Source: RYN-124 sp046262175
GTDB lineage: Bacteria > Actinomycetota > Actinomycetes > Mycobacteriales > SCTD01
DNA length: 10,458 nt
Reading direction: 5' to 3'
NCBI GenBank assembly: GCA_046262175.1
Contig: JBHENF010000062.1
Coordinates: 1 to 10,458, forward strand
Part shown: positions 1-6,374 of the stretch, in pieces
Position numbering within the stretch: the stretch's first letter is position 1
Layout: every line of letters starts with the position of its first letter
Made by a program: the position numbers and the translations under genes
Notes under the pieces: model-generated
Databases searched by the model: none
Seen by the model: the letters and a program-made list of their open reading frames with translations, nothing else
Told to the model about the DNA's origin: nothing

Positions 1-1446
1 GAGGTGCCGGTGACGGTCCTCGAGGCGAGCGACACGGTCGGCGGGATCAGCCAGACCGTCGAGCGCAACGGGTGGCTGTTCGACATCGGCGGGCATCGCT
101 TCTTCACCAAGGTGCCGGAGGTCGAGGCGCTGTGGCACGAGATCCTCCCCGACGAGGAGTTCCTCATGCGTCCGCGCATGAGCCGCATCTACTACGGCGG
201 CAAGCTGTTCGACTACCCGCTCAAGGCGGCGAACGCGCTCAAGGGCCTCGGCCTGCTCGAGGCGATCCGCTGCGTGCTGTCCTACCTGTGGGTGAAGGTC
301 TCGCCGCCGAAGGACCAGACGACGTTCGAGGGCTGGGTCGCGGCTCGGTTCGGCTGGCGGCTGTACCGGATCTTCTTCAAGACCTACACCGAGAAGGTGT
401 GGGGGATGCCGGCGACCGAGCTGCAGGCCGACTGGGCCGCGCAGCGGATCAAGAACCTGTCGCTCGGCACGGCCGTGGTGCGCGCGATCTTCCCTTCGCT
501 GAACAAGGGCGCCGACGTCACCAGCCTGATCGAGGAGTTCCAGTACCCGAAGTTCGGTCCGGGCCTGATGTGGCAGCGGTGCCGCGACCACGTCGAGGCC
601 ATGGGCGGCAAGGTGCTCATGCAGACGGCGGCGACGACCGTCCACCACCGCGACGGTCGCGCGTACGCCGTCACCGCGACGAGCGAGGGCGGCACCACCA
701 CGTACGACTGCACCTCGGTGGTCTCGACGATGCCGATGAGTGCGCTGCTGCGCGCGATGGACCCGCCGGTGCCGGCCCGCGTCCGCGCCGCCGCCGACGG
801 CCTGCGCTACCGCGACTTCGTCACGGTGGCTCTGGTCGTGCCCGAGAGCGCCGGATTCCCCGACAACTGGATCTACATCCACTCGCCCGACGCCCGGGTC
901 GGGCGGGTGCAGAACTTCGGCTCGTGGTCGCCGTACATGGTCAAGGACGGCCGCACCTGCCTGGGGCTGGAGTACTTCGTCAACGAGGGCGACGAGCTGT
1001 GGACGTCGACGGACGCGGAGCTGGTGCAGCTGGCCAAGCGCGAGCTGGACATCCTCGGCCTGGTCGACGAGGACGCGGTCGAGGAGGGGTACGTCGTGCG
1101 GATGCCGAAGGCGTACCCGGTCTATGACGCCGACTACGCCCGGCACGTCCAGACGATGCGCGACTGGCTGAGCGAGAACGCCCCGAACGTGCACCCGGTC
1201 GGGCGCAACGGCATGCACAAGTACAACAACCAGGACCACAGCATGCTGACCGCGCTGATCGCGTCGCAGGAGATCCGCGGCGAGACGCCGGACGTGGGCG
1301 TGTGGGACGTCAACGTGGAGGACGACTACCACGAGGAGCAGACCGGCAAGCAGCCCGGAGCGGCGTCCTCCGGTACCGGCCGCGAGGCCCCGTTCCACCC
1401 GCTGCCGGCGCGTCCGATGACCGAGCGCGAGGACATCCCCGCCTGA
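1..1446 (+). CDS. FAD-dependent oxidoreductase, UDP-galactopyranose mutase-like (5' end missing)
   Basis: The frame is open from base 1, so the gene begins outside the window and the N-terminal GxGxxG dinucleotide-binding loop is not visible. Visible text begins at the end of the first Rossmann strand (VTVLEASDTVGG), followed by the FAD-contacting GGHRFFTK, a YGGKLFDYPL segment like the substrate-side motif of UDP-galactopyranose mutases, an EKVWGMPATEL segment, and a C-terminal MHKYNNQDHSMLTAL that fits the FAD-closing motif of the family (about 404-418 counting from codon 2). Enzymes of this type are flavoproteins; true mutases convert UDP-galactopyranose to UDP-galactofuranose, while relatives in actinobacterial glycan clusters are mostly uncharacterised. 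About 480 residues are visible, longer than the 370-400 of classical mutases, so the exact reaction is not assignable. The last 40 residues look like a disordered tail. Family call is firm, substrate is not. Confidence 0.87.
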   Translation, partial: EVPVTVLEASDTVGGISQTVERNGWLFDIGGHRFFTKVPEVEALWHEILPDEEFLMRPRMSRIYYGGKLFDYPLKAANALKGLGLLEAIRCVLSYLWVKVSPPKDQTTFEGWVAARFGWRLYRIFFKTYTEKVWGMPATELQADWAAQRIKNLSLGTAVVRAIFPSLNKGADVTSLIEEFQYPKFGPGLMWQRCRDHVEAMGGKVLMQTAATTVHHRDGRAYAVTATSEGGTTTYDCTSVVSTMPMSALLRAMDPPVPARVRAAADGLRYRDFVTVALVVPESAGFPDNWIYIHSPDARVGRVQNFGSWSPYMVKDGRTCLGLEYFVNEGDELWTSTDAELVQLAKRELDILGLVDEDAVEEGYVVRMPKAYPVYDADYARHVQTMRDWLSENAPNVHPVGRNGMHKYNNQDHSMLTALIASQEIRGETPDVGVWDVNVEDDYHEEQTGKQPGAASSGTGREAPFHPLPARPMTEREDIPA

Positions 1447-1481
1447 GGCGTGAGCCACAAGTAGCCGGGTAACTCCATAGC

Positions 1482-1679
1482 GTGACCACCCGGCGCCGAC
1501 CCCCGTATGACCCGTGCCCGCACTGCGCTACGGACCTGGGCGGCAAGCACGCGACCACGCGACGGCGACCCGTGTTCAGCGCGCAGCCGGGGACGTTCCG
1601 GTGGCGCTGCCCGGACTGCGCGGGCGAGTGGGAGGACGCGCCCTCCCCGCGTTCCCGTGTGGGGTCCGCCGCGGGTTGA
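1482..1679 (+). CDS. small zinc-ribbon protein, 65 aa
   Basis: GTG-started ORF with two CxxC pairs, CPHC at residues 12-15 and CPDC at 43-46, spaced as in a zinc ribbon. The second half, with FRWRCPDCAGEWED, reads like the aromatic and acidic surroundings of a typical zinc knuckle. GTG 1482 is the only possible start, because an in-frame TAA lies at 1470-1472, 9 bases upstream. There is no clear Shine-Dalgarno sequence. A weak TAACTC at 1470-1475, six bases before the start, could allow leaderless initiation. The N-terminus and the 22-30 stretch are arginine-rich, which could suit nucleic acid contact. It lies 35 bp after the oxidoreductase in the same direction. Many actinobacteria carry such orphan mini zinc ribbons; no specific function can be assigned. 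Coding status rests on the cysteine pattern. Confidence 0.6.
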   Translation: MTTRRRPPYDPCPHCATDLGGKHATTRRRPVFSAQPGTFRWRCPDCAGEWEDAPSPRSRVGSAAG

Positions 1680-1723
1680 TCCGATCGGCTGCGGAAACGG
1701 CCGCGGCATAGCACGGTCGGGAC

Positions 1724-1987
1724 ATGCCGACGGACCCGCGCGCCGAGCTCCGCGCGCTGGCGCTGTGGCACACGCGGCGACGGATGGTCGACGAGCTGCT
1801 GCTGCCGCTCCTGGAGTACGGCCCCGTCGCCGTCGATCGCGTCGCTGAGCGGTTGCGCGAGGTGCGCGAGCTGGTGGCGGCCGAGCAGCGCTCGTTCGAG
1901 GCGTTCGCGACGCTGGTGCAGGGGCGGCCGGAGCGGGACGCCGTGGTCGTCGACCTGTTTACGCGCAGCCGATCAGAGGCGGACTGA
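1724..1987 (+). CDS. hypothetical protein, 87 aa, helical
   Basis: I do not recognise this protein. It starts at ATG 1724 with a modest GGTCGGGA upstream and ends 44 bp before the next start. The sequence is Leu/Arg/Glu/Val-rich with no glycine-rich or membrane stretch. The segments at about residues 8-32 and 34-68 should form amphipathic helices, giving a small helical hairpin-like soluble protein, and a short charged tail follows. The codons are GC-rich at third positions, and the amino-acid composition is balanced rather than the Arg/Pro/Ala mix of shadow frames, which supports it being real. It is co-directional with its neighbours. It could be a small regulatory or structural protein, but nothing in the sequence says which. 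Confidence 0.6.
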   Translation: MPTDPRAELRALALWHTRRRMVDELLLPLLEYGPVAVDRVAERLREVRELVAAEQRSFEAFATLVQGRPERDAVVVDLFTRSRSEAD

Positions 1988-2019
1988 CGAGTTCGCCCAC
2001 CTCAAGCGGTGCTCCCACC

Positions 2020-2025
2020 TACGTT
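2020..2025 (+). promoter_or_regulatory. candidate -10 box for leaderless transcription of the BNR_4 gene
   Basis: TACGTT fits the actinobacterial TANNNT -10 pattern, and only six bases (tccggg) separate it from GTG 2032. A transcript starting at the usual distance would begin at the start codon. No purine-rich ribosome site is visible before GTG 2032, which agrees with leaderless initiation. The -35 region is weak. Confidence 0.4.
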
Positions 2026-2031
2026 TCCGGG

Positions 2032-3945
2032 GTGAAGCCGCTGCTCGTGCTGACCCTGCTGCTCGCGCTGCTCGGCGTGCCCGCCGCTGCGTCCGCCGAC
2101 GCGCCTCTGCCGAGGGCGGCCGACGCGTCACAGCTCAGCGTGCTGGGCGACGGCGCCGCCTGGTGCTGGTTCTCCGACCCGCGCTCGGTCTACCTGCGCA
2201 GCCCGCGGCCGCACACGCTGACGGCGTGGATCGACAGCACCGGCCGGATCGTCGTCAGCTCGTTCGACCACGGCACCAGGCAGGCGGCCTGGGTCACCCT
2301 CAGGACCTTGTTCGCGGTCGACGACCACAACAACCCGTCACTGCTCGTCCACCCGGACGGCCGCGTGTCGGTGTTCTGGTCGGGCCACAACGAGGGTGCG
2401 ATCTGGATCCGGACCATGACGCGCCCCGGCGACATCGCGTCGTTCGGGCCGTCCCGTGCGATCACGGCGTTCGCCCCGGGCGACCGCGTCGTCACGTACA
2501 CGAACCCCATCCTGCTGCCCGGCGAGAGCGGCCGCATCTACCTGTTCTTCCGCTCCGGGTACCTGCACCAGGCGTTCATCACGTCCGACGACGACGGCCT
2601 CACCTGGAGCCCGGCGGTGGTGGCGGTGGAGGAGCCGAACCAGTGGCCGTACGTGAAGTACGACAGCGACGGCGCCAGCACGATCGCGATGGCCTTCACG
2701 GACGGGCACCCCGATGAGCGGAAGTCCTCGGTCTTCTACAGCGCGATCCGGGCCGGCCAGTACCTGCACGCGAACGGCTCGGTCATCAAGCAGGTCGTGG
2801 ACGGGCCGCTTACGCCGGCGCAGGGGGACCTGCTGTGGAGCGCGGCCGACTCCGGTGTCAGCGGTTGGGTGCACGACGTGGCGCTCGACGCCGCGGGGCA
2901 CCCGGTCGTCGTGTTCGCGACCATCCCCTCGCCGACCGACCACCGCTACCACTACGCCCGCTACGACGGCACGGCGTGGAAGGTGCAGCAGCTGGCGACC
3001 GCGGGCGGCGCGATAGCCACGAACGGCCGCGAGCCCTCCTACAGCGGCGGCATCACGCTCGACCACGCGAACCCGTCGATCGTGTACCTGTCGAGACCGG
3101 CGGCCGACCCGGCGGTCAACGAGATCGAGCGGTGGCGCACGCCCGATGCCGGCGCGTCCTGGGTGGCGGAGGCCATCACGAGCGCAAGCACCGAGACGAA
3201 CGTCCGCCCGGTGCGGCCCCGCGGGCTGCCGTCCGACGCCCAGATGCAGGCCATCTGGATGAGCGGGCCGTACCCGTACTTCACCAGCTTCCGGACCTCG
3301 CTGTTCGGGAGCGCGGCCATCGACCGCGGCACCGCGGCACCCACGCTGATGCGCGTCAGCGCCAGCTCGCTCGCGGTCGTGCCCGGTTCGCCGGTGTCGC
3401 TGCGTGCGCGTCTGCTCGACGCCGGCGGGTCCGTCCTGCCGGCTGCCGAGGTCACGCTGGTTCAGCGGCCGGCGGGTGCCACCGTGTGGCGGCGCGTCGC
3501 GGAGGACCGGACGGACCAGGACGGGATGGTGCGCTTCGACGTCTGGCCGCTTGCGGGCACGGAATACCAGGTGCTCTGGCCGGGCGACGACCTGCTGGCG
3601 CCGTCGTCGTCGCCGGCAGTGCAGGTGCAGGTGGTGCGGCCGACCGCCGTGCGCACGTCGGTGCCGGCCGCGCCCATTCCCGTCGGCGGCGTGCTCGCGC
3701 TGTCGGCGCGGCTCGTCAGCGTCGCCGGCGGCGTCGGCGGCCGTACGGTCACGCTGGTCGGTCGCCGGCCCGGTGCGCTCGGCTGGACGACGCTCATGAC
3801 GGCCCGCACAGGCCCGGACGGGCTGGTCGTGTTCCGACGTCTGCTGATGCAGCCGACGGTGTACGCGGTGCGCTTCGCCGGCGACGGGCTGAACCTGCCG
3901 AGCACCAGCGCGAACGTGGTCCTGACGCCGGTACGCGGCTCCTAG
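2032..3945 (+). CDS. secreted BNR_4-type beta-propeller protein with two C-terminal Ig-like domains, possible polysaccharide lyase/hydrolase
   Basis: This is a 637-residue exported protein. A signal peptide (KPLLVLTLLLALLGVPAAASADA) covers about residues 1-24. The propeller follows, about 35-425, with WCWFSDPR at 44-51 and DDHNNPS at 97-103; both are signatures of the BNR_4 family found in secreted glycan-active proteins, including ulvan and related lyases. A canonical Asp-box, SDDDGLTW, is at 185-192 and a degenerate one, TPDAGASW, at 370-377. Two related Ig-like domains complete it, about 437-535 and 536-637; each contains VTLV (474 and 573, a period of 99 residues) and a DG[ML]V turn. They probably position the enzyme on a polymer or the cell wall. 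GTG 2032 is chosen because it yields the complete signal peptide and sits six bases after a TANNNT box. The propeller class is well supported. Catalysis and substrate are inference, and the protein could instead be a non-catalytic glycan-binding propeller. Confidence 0.85.
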   Translation: MKPLLVLTLLLALLGVPAAASADAPLPRAADASQLSVLGDGAAWCWFSDPRSVYLRSPRPHTLTAWIDSTGRIVVSSFDHGTRQAAWVTLRTLFAVDDHNNPSLLVHPDGRVSVFWSGHNEGAIWIRTMTRPGDIASFGPSRAITAFAPGDRVVTYTNPILLPGESGRIYLFFRSGYLHQAFITSDDDGLTWSPAVVAVEEPNQWPYVKYDSDGASTIAMAFTDGHPDERKSSVFYSAIRAGQYLHANGSVIKQVVDGPLTPAQGDLLWSAADSGVSGWVHDVALDAAGHPVVVFATIPSPTDHRYHYARYDGTAWKVQQLATAGGAIATNGREPSYSGGITLDHANPSIVYLSRPAADPAVNEIERWRTPDAGASWVAEAITSASTETNVRPVRPRGLPSDAQMQAIWMSGPYPYFTSFRTSLFGSAAIDRGTAAPTLMRVSASSLAVVPGSPVSLRARLLDAGGSVLPAAEVTLVQRPAGATVWRRVAEDRTDQDGMVRFDVWPLAGTEYQVLWPGDDLLAPSSSPAVQVQVVRPTAVRTSVPAAPIPVGGVLALSARLVSVAGGVGGRTVTLVGRRPGALGWTTLMTARTGPDGLVVFRRLLMQPTVYAVRFAGDGLNLPSTSANVVLTPVRGS

Positions 3946-3963
3946 ACCGCCGCGCTTGCCACT

Positions 3964-4054
3964 GTTGTGTCACCCCTGCGCCACAACCGAGAGCGGCCGG
4001 GTTCTCTCGGAGGTCGAGGGGCAGCAGTGCGCAACCACAACCTCGACCCGAAGG
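3964..4054 (+). promoter_or_regulatory. structured leader with three consecutive inverted repeats ahead of the RTX-like gene
   Basis: Three perfect inverted repeats follow each other: GTTGTG 3964-3969 with CACAAC 3982-3987; CCGAGAG 3987-3993 with CTCTCGG 4004-4010; and GGTCGAGG 4012-4019 with CCTCGACC 4041-4048. The right arm of the third ends one base before the ribosome site GAAGG (4050-4054) that serves ATG 4062. CCACAACC occurs twice (3981-3988 and 4035-4042), so GTTGTG has two possible partners. The first two could be a terminator for the BNR_4 gene, though no T-run follows. The whole could be an alternating leader structure. Folding is inferred from pairing only. Confidence 0.4.
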
Positions 4055-4061
4055 CGCGTCC

Positions 4062-4760
4062 ATGACCCCGTTCCGCCGCCCTGCCGTCCGTCTGATGCTC
4101 GCCGCCGCAGCGGCGGGCCTGCTGGTGCCCGCCGTGCCGGCTCTGGCCGGTGGTGCGCCGCCTGCGACCGTCGCGCACAGCCCGGCGAGCGCCCCTGCCG
4201 CCGGGTTCATCCCCTGTAACACCGGCACCTGTGAAGGCACCGAGGGCAACGACACCATCGTGGCCGGCAACAGCGCCAACAACGTCATCGGAAAGGGCGG
4301 CGACGACGACATCGAGCTCGACGCCGTCTTCGCGAGCGGCAGCAACGACATCGGTGTCGGCGGGGCCGGCCGCGACTGCATCGACGGCGGTGGAGGCAAC
4401 GACCTGATGCTCGGTGGACCGGGCGATGACAACCGGACGTGCGAGTTCGCCGCGTTCGTGGACCCGAAGGCTGCCCTGACCGGCGGTCCCGGCAACGACA
4501 CCATCGACGGCGGCCCGGGCAACGACTCCATGAACGGGATCGCCGACGACGACACGCTCATCGGCGGCACCGGCAACGACCTGCTCGACGACCCGTCCCC
4601 TGCCGACAAGGACCGCCTCTTCGGTGGCTGGGGCAACGACAGCCTCGACGCGCGGGACGGTGACGGCAACGACCTCATCAACGGCGGCCCCGGGCGTGAC
4701 AGCTGCACCGGCGACGCCACCGACACGTTCGTGAACTGCGAGCGCATCCAACACATGTGA
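4062..4760 (+). CDS. secreted RTX-like (hemolysin-type) calcium-binding repeat protein, 232 aa
   Basis: The start at ATG 4062 has GAAGG seven bases upstream and gives a clean signal peptide: basic MTPFRRPAVR, an Ala/Leu core, and cleavage after ALA at 27-29. The frame is open further upstream into the previous gene, but that extension is a shadow. The mature part carries glycine- and aspartate-rich nonapeptide units of the GGxGND type, for example GTEGNDTI, GGGGNDLM, GGPGNDTI, GGPGNDSM, GGTGNDLL and GGWGNDSL, running from about residue 59 to 217. Such repeats form calcium-binding parallel beta-rolls. Six cysteines (52, 57, 106, 127, 215, 226) suggest disulfides in the exported protein. The C-terminal GGPGRDSCTGD...TFVNCE ending recurs in actinobacterial secreted proteins of this type. 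There is no catalytic domain, so the role is probably structural or adhesive. It should not be called a toxin on the repeat alone. Confidence 0.87.
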   Translation: MTPFRRPAVRLMLAAAAAGLLVPAVPALAGGAPPATVAHSPASAPAAGFIPCNTGTCEGTEGNDTIVAGNSANNVIGKGGDDDIELDAVFASGSNDIGVGGAGRDCIDGGGGNDLMLGGPGDDNRTCEFAAFVDPKAALTGGPGNDTIDGGPGNDSMNGIADDDTLIGGTGNDLLDDPSPADKDRLFGGWGNDSLDARDGDGNDLINGGPGRDSCTGDATDTFVNCERIQHM

Positions 4761-4765
4761 GGTCC

Positions 4766-4849
4766 GCTCGCCGGTGCGCGACGCTCCCACTCGGGGGCGC
4801 CGCGCCGCACGACCCGTTCCACCACCCGACCCGTCGCTCACCGGCGAGC
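4766..4849. repeat. 11-bp perfect inverted repeat enclosing 62 bp
   Basis: GCTCGCCGGTG at 4766-4776 is the exact reverse complement of CACCGGCGAGC at 4839-4849. It starts five bases after the stop of the RTX-like gene. It may be a long-range stem at the 3' end of that transcript, or the ends of a tiny degenerate element. No target-site duplication is visible at its edges. Nothing else recognisable lies in 4777-4838. Confidence 0.45.
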
Positions 4850-4862
4850 TGCCGCCGCTGCC

Positions 4863-4973
4863 GCCGGGTACGAGGACCTGCCGCTCATGGAGGACGCCTG
4901 GCTGTTCGCGCGCATGAGCGCGGCGGGCAGCCGGACGAGCAACTGCCCTGACGTGTTCGTCAGCCCCGAGTGA
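4863..4973 (+). pseudogene. possible scrap of a family 2 glycosyltransferase C-terminal region
   Basis: Reading codons from 4863 to the TGA at 4971-4973 gives GYEDLPLMEDAWLFARMSAA near the start. The motif aromatic-x-x-hydrophobic-P-L-M-E-D followed by a helix with Leu and Arg matches the PLMED motif of small family 2 glycosyltransferases. There is no start codon before an internal ATG at 4887, no preceding nucleotide-sugar domain, and the text after residue 22 does not follow the family. It is best read as a residual fragment, and chance similarity over about 20 residues is possible. Confidence 0.3.
4948..4963. terminator. short perfect hairpin at the end of the minus-strand membrane-protein gene
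   Basis: CTGACG 4948-4953, loop TGTT, CGTCAG 4958-4963: a 6-bp perfect stem with a four-base loop. It overlaps the stop codon (TGA, plus-strand tca 4960-4962) of the minus-strand gene. No T-tract follows on either strand. It sits between converging genes, so it could act in both directions. Confidence 0.35.
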
Positions 4974-5436
4974 GCCGCTCGAGAACTGCTGCCGTGACGA
5001 CGCCGTACGCCACGTGCGGCACGATGTCGGCCAACCACGACGACACCGGCCATGTCCGCGGGTCGGTCACGCCGAGCACGGTCATAGGCCCGTTCGTGCC
5101 CAGCAGGGCACCGACCGTGGCGGCTGTGCTGGCTGCGGCCAGCCGTGGTCGCCACCCCGCTGCCCGGCTGAGCCCGAGCGCGCTGCCGATGCCAACGCCC
5201 GCGGCCAGGCCGGTGATGGGCCCCAGCCCGGCGATGCGGTTCTGCCTCGCCTCGCCTTGGCCTGGTACGGGCAGGTGCAGGAGCTCGGACAAAGCCTCGA
5301 CCGTCTGCTCGGGGGTGTTGCTGGAAGGTCGCCCGCGCAGGGCCATGTCGAGGTAGGTGACGGCGTTGAGAGCTGTCGTGCCTGCTGCGCCGGCAGCGGC
5401 GCCGAGGAGGGCGAGCTTCCAGGTCGTCATGGCCAT
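4960..5436 (-). CDS. four-helix integral membrane protein, 158 aa, unknown function
   Basis: Four hydrophobic segments are visible at about residues 8-28, 69-90, 99-120 and 132-152. They are rich in Gly, Ala and Thr, with a polar loop at about 33-68 containing PEQTVEALSELL. Small-residue spacing such as GAAAGAAG suggests tightly packed helices. The start ATG 5436 has GGGAG five bases upstream on the minus strand, a better ribosome site than for the second ATG at 5430. The length and layout resemble small actinobacterial membrane proteins of unknown function; no catalytic motif is seen. It follows the chlorite-dismutase-family gene in the same direction after 213 bp containing a strong hairpin, so it is probably transcribed separately or under attenuation. 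Coding status is strong from the balanced, clearly membrane-type composition. Confidence 0.78.
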   Translation of the reverse strand: MAMTTWKLALLGAAAGAAGTTALNAVTYLDMALRGRPSSNTPEQTVEALSELLHLPVPGQGEARQNRIAGLGPITGLAAGVGIGSALGLSRAAGWRPRLAAASTAATVGALLGTNGPMTVLGVTDPRTWPVSSWLADIVPHVAYGVVTAAVLERLTRG

Positions 5437-5459
5437 GCGTTCTCCCGTACGTCTACGAC

Positions 5460-5486
5460 CGGCGGCGGGCGGAAGCCGCGCCGCCG
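5460..5486 (-). promoter_or_regulatory. strong GC hairpin 24 bp upstream of the membrane-protein start
   Basis: The arms CGGCGGCG 5460-5467 and CGCCGCCG 5479-5486 pair perfectly. Inside, GGC 5468-5470 pairs with GCC 5475-5477 around a GGAA loop (plus-strand reading), leaving one bulged base. On the minus strand it lies after the chlorite-dismutase-family gene and just before the ribosome site of the membrane-protein gene. It could terminate the first or control the second. The remaining gap 5487-5649 shows no gene. Confidence 0.4.
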
Positions 5487-5649
5487 TCCTGAGCCGGCGG
5501 ATCCGGTGCGTGGCTTCTGCCTGCCCCGTTGTCGGCCCCGCACGCGCGCGCCGCGCGTTGCGTCGTGCACGGGCGACGGCAGCACCGACGTTCGCGTCGC
5601 TGTCTGTCGGGGAGCGACTGGAGGTGCAGACGTCGCTCGCGGACGCAGC

Positions 5650-6192
5650 TCAGCGTGCGAGACGGATGTCGACCTCGTGTTCCACGTAGTCCCACTCCGG
5701 CGTCGCGCGAAGCCGGGATACCAGCTCCTCGAACGCGCCCGCGTCGTGCGGCATGTACTCGAACCAGGTGAGGAAGTCGAAGGCTTCGCCGAGGTCTCGG
5801 CCGTGGTGGAGCCGACGGGCCACCGCGGGCAGGTACTGCAACCCGATGGCGATGTGGTGGGAGGTCTCCTCCAGCAGCTCCCGCCGTTCGTCCTGGGCGA
5901 GAGCCCACCACGCTGGCGACTTGGTGATCGGGATGAGCGCGGCGCGGGTGGCGTCGGGACGACCGAGCGCGGGCTGTCGAGCCGAGAGCGTCAGCTGCTC
6001 GTCCCGGCGGGTGTACCGGCTGTTACTGGTCCGCCCCCGCAGCCTCCACGCGGTGGGCAGGGCCGCCGCGTCCGCCGCGTCCTCGAACACCTCGAGCCGG
6101 GGCACCATCGGCAGAGTGGGGCCCTTCACCGGGGCAATGCTCAGGACGTTCCACGGTCCGGCCTCGCCGCCGGCGAAGACGGTCGGCGGCAT
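5650..6192 (-). CDS. chlorite dismutase family haem protein, 180 aa
   Basis: Family text is clear: RYTRRDEQL near residues 59-67, WWALAQDERRELLEETSHHI at about 95-114, GLQYLPAVARRLHHGRDLGE at 117-136, FDFLTWFEYMPHDAGAFEEL at 138-157, and a C-terminal EWDYVEHEVDIRL. The size fits the short members of the Cld family (about 180 residues), ferredoxin-like dimeric barrels that bind haem b. Candidate ligands are in H112-H113 and H129-H130; I cannot fix the proximal histidine without an alignment. Whether it degrades chlorite is not shown; many family members have other or unknown roles, and this variant differs from the coproheme decarboxylase HemQ. The start is taken at ATG 6192 because a TAGCGT box ends six bases upstream (leaderless geometry); a GTG at 6198 would add two residues but overlaps that spacing. 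The gene is divergent from the neighbouring operon. Confidence 0.85.
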   Translation of the reverse strand: MPPTVFAGGEAGPWNVLSIAPVKGPTLPMVPRLEVFEDAADAAALPTAWRLRGRTSNSRYTRRDEQLTLSARQPALGRPDATRAALIPITKSPAWWALAQDERRELLEETSHHIAIGLQYLPAVARRLHHGRDLGEAFDFLTWFEYMPHDAGAFEELVSRLRATPEWDYVEHEVDIRLAR

Positions 6193-6198
6193 GCGCAC

Positions 6199-6204
6199 AC
6201 GCTA
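6199..6204 (-). promoter_or_regulatory. -10 box TAGCGT for the chlorite-dismutase-family gene, leaderless geometry
   Basis: On the minus strand TAGCGT is followed by gtgcgc and then ATG 6192, so transcription starting at the usual distance begins at or next to the start codon. No ribosome site is present. The -35 region is not recognisable. Confidence 0.45.
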
Positions 6205-6231
6205 GACCTGACCCCGCGTGCCGCGCCCTGC

Positions 6232-6251
6232 CCGAGGCAGAGACGCCTCGG
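6232..6251. promoter_or_regulatory. perfect 7-bp inverted repeat between divergent promoters, candidate operator
   Basis: CCGAGGC 6232-6238, spacer AGAGAC, GCCTCGG 6245-6251. It lies between the minus-strand -10 (6199-6204) and the plus-strand -10 (6295-6300). Part of its left half, GAGGCAGA (6234-6241), recurs as a direct copy at 6277-6284, 43 bp away, about four helical turns. A dimeric regulator serving both directions is a reasonable inference; no regulator gene is in the window. Confidence 0.4.
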
Positions 6252-6294
6252 CGCGGACGAGGACCCGCATCGCGGTGAGGCAGAACGTCCGTCC

Positions 6295-6300
6295 TAGCGT
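6295..6300 (+). promoter_or_regulatory. candidate -10 box TAGCGT for the thioesterase-redoxin-SDR operon
   Basis: This is the same hexamer as the minus-strand -10 across the divergent gap. Transcription from about 6307 would give a leader of roughly 68 bases containing GAGAAGGA (6361-6368), a good ribosome site six bases before GTG 6375. The -35 is weak. Confidence 0.35.
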
Positions 6301-6374
6301 GCAACCCGCGCCGTGACTCGTCATCTTGCGCCATCGCGTCCGTACCGAGAACCCCTCTTCGAGAAGGACATGCC

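Noticed and set aside
2835..4061. Apparent long N-terminal extension of the RTX-like protein
   Set aside because: This upstream part is Arg/Ala/Gly-rich text antiphase to the BNR_4 gene; the real start, with ribosome site and signal peptide, is at 4062.
4062..4760. Calling the RTX-like protein a hemolysin or toxin
   Set aside because: Only calcium-binding repeats and a signal peptide are present; there is no lytic or enzymatic domain and no type I secretion genes.
5453..5911. 152-codon minus-strand ORF overlapping the chlorite-dismutase-family gene
   Set aside because: Frame-shifted shadow of that gene, Arg/Gly-rich, with no homology-like features.
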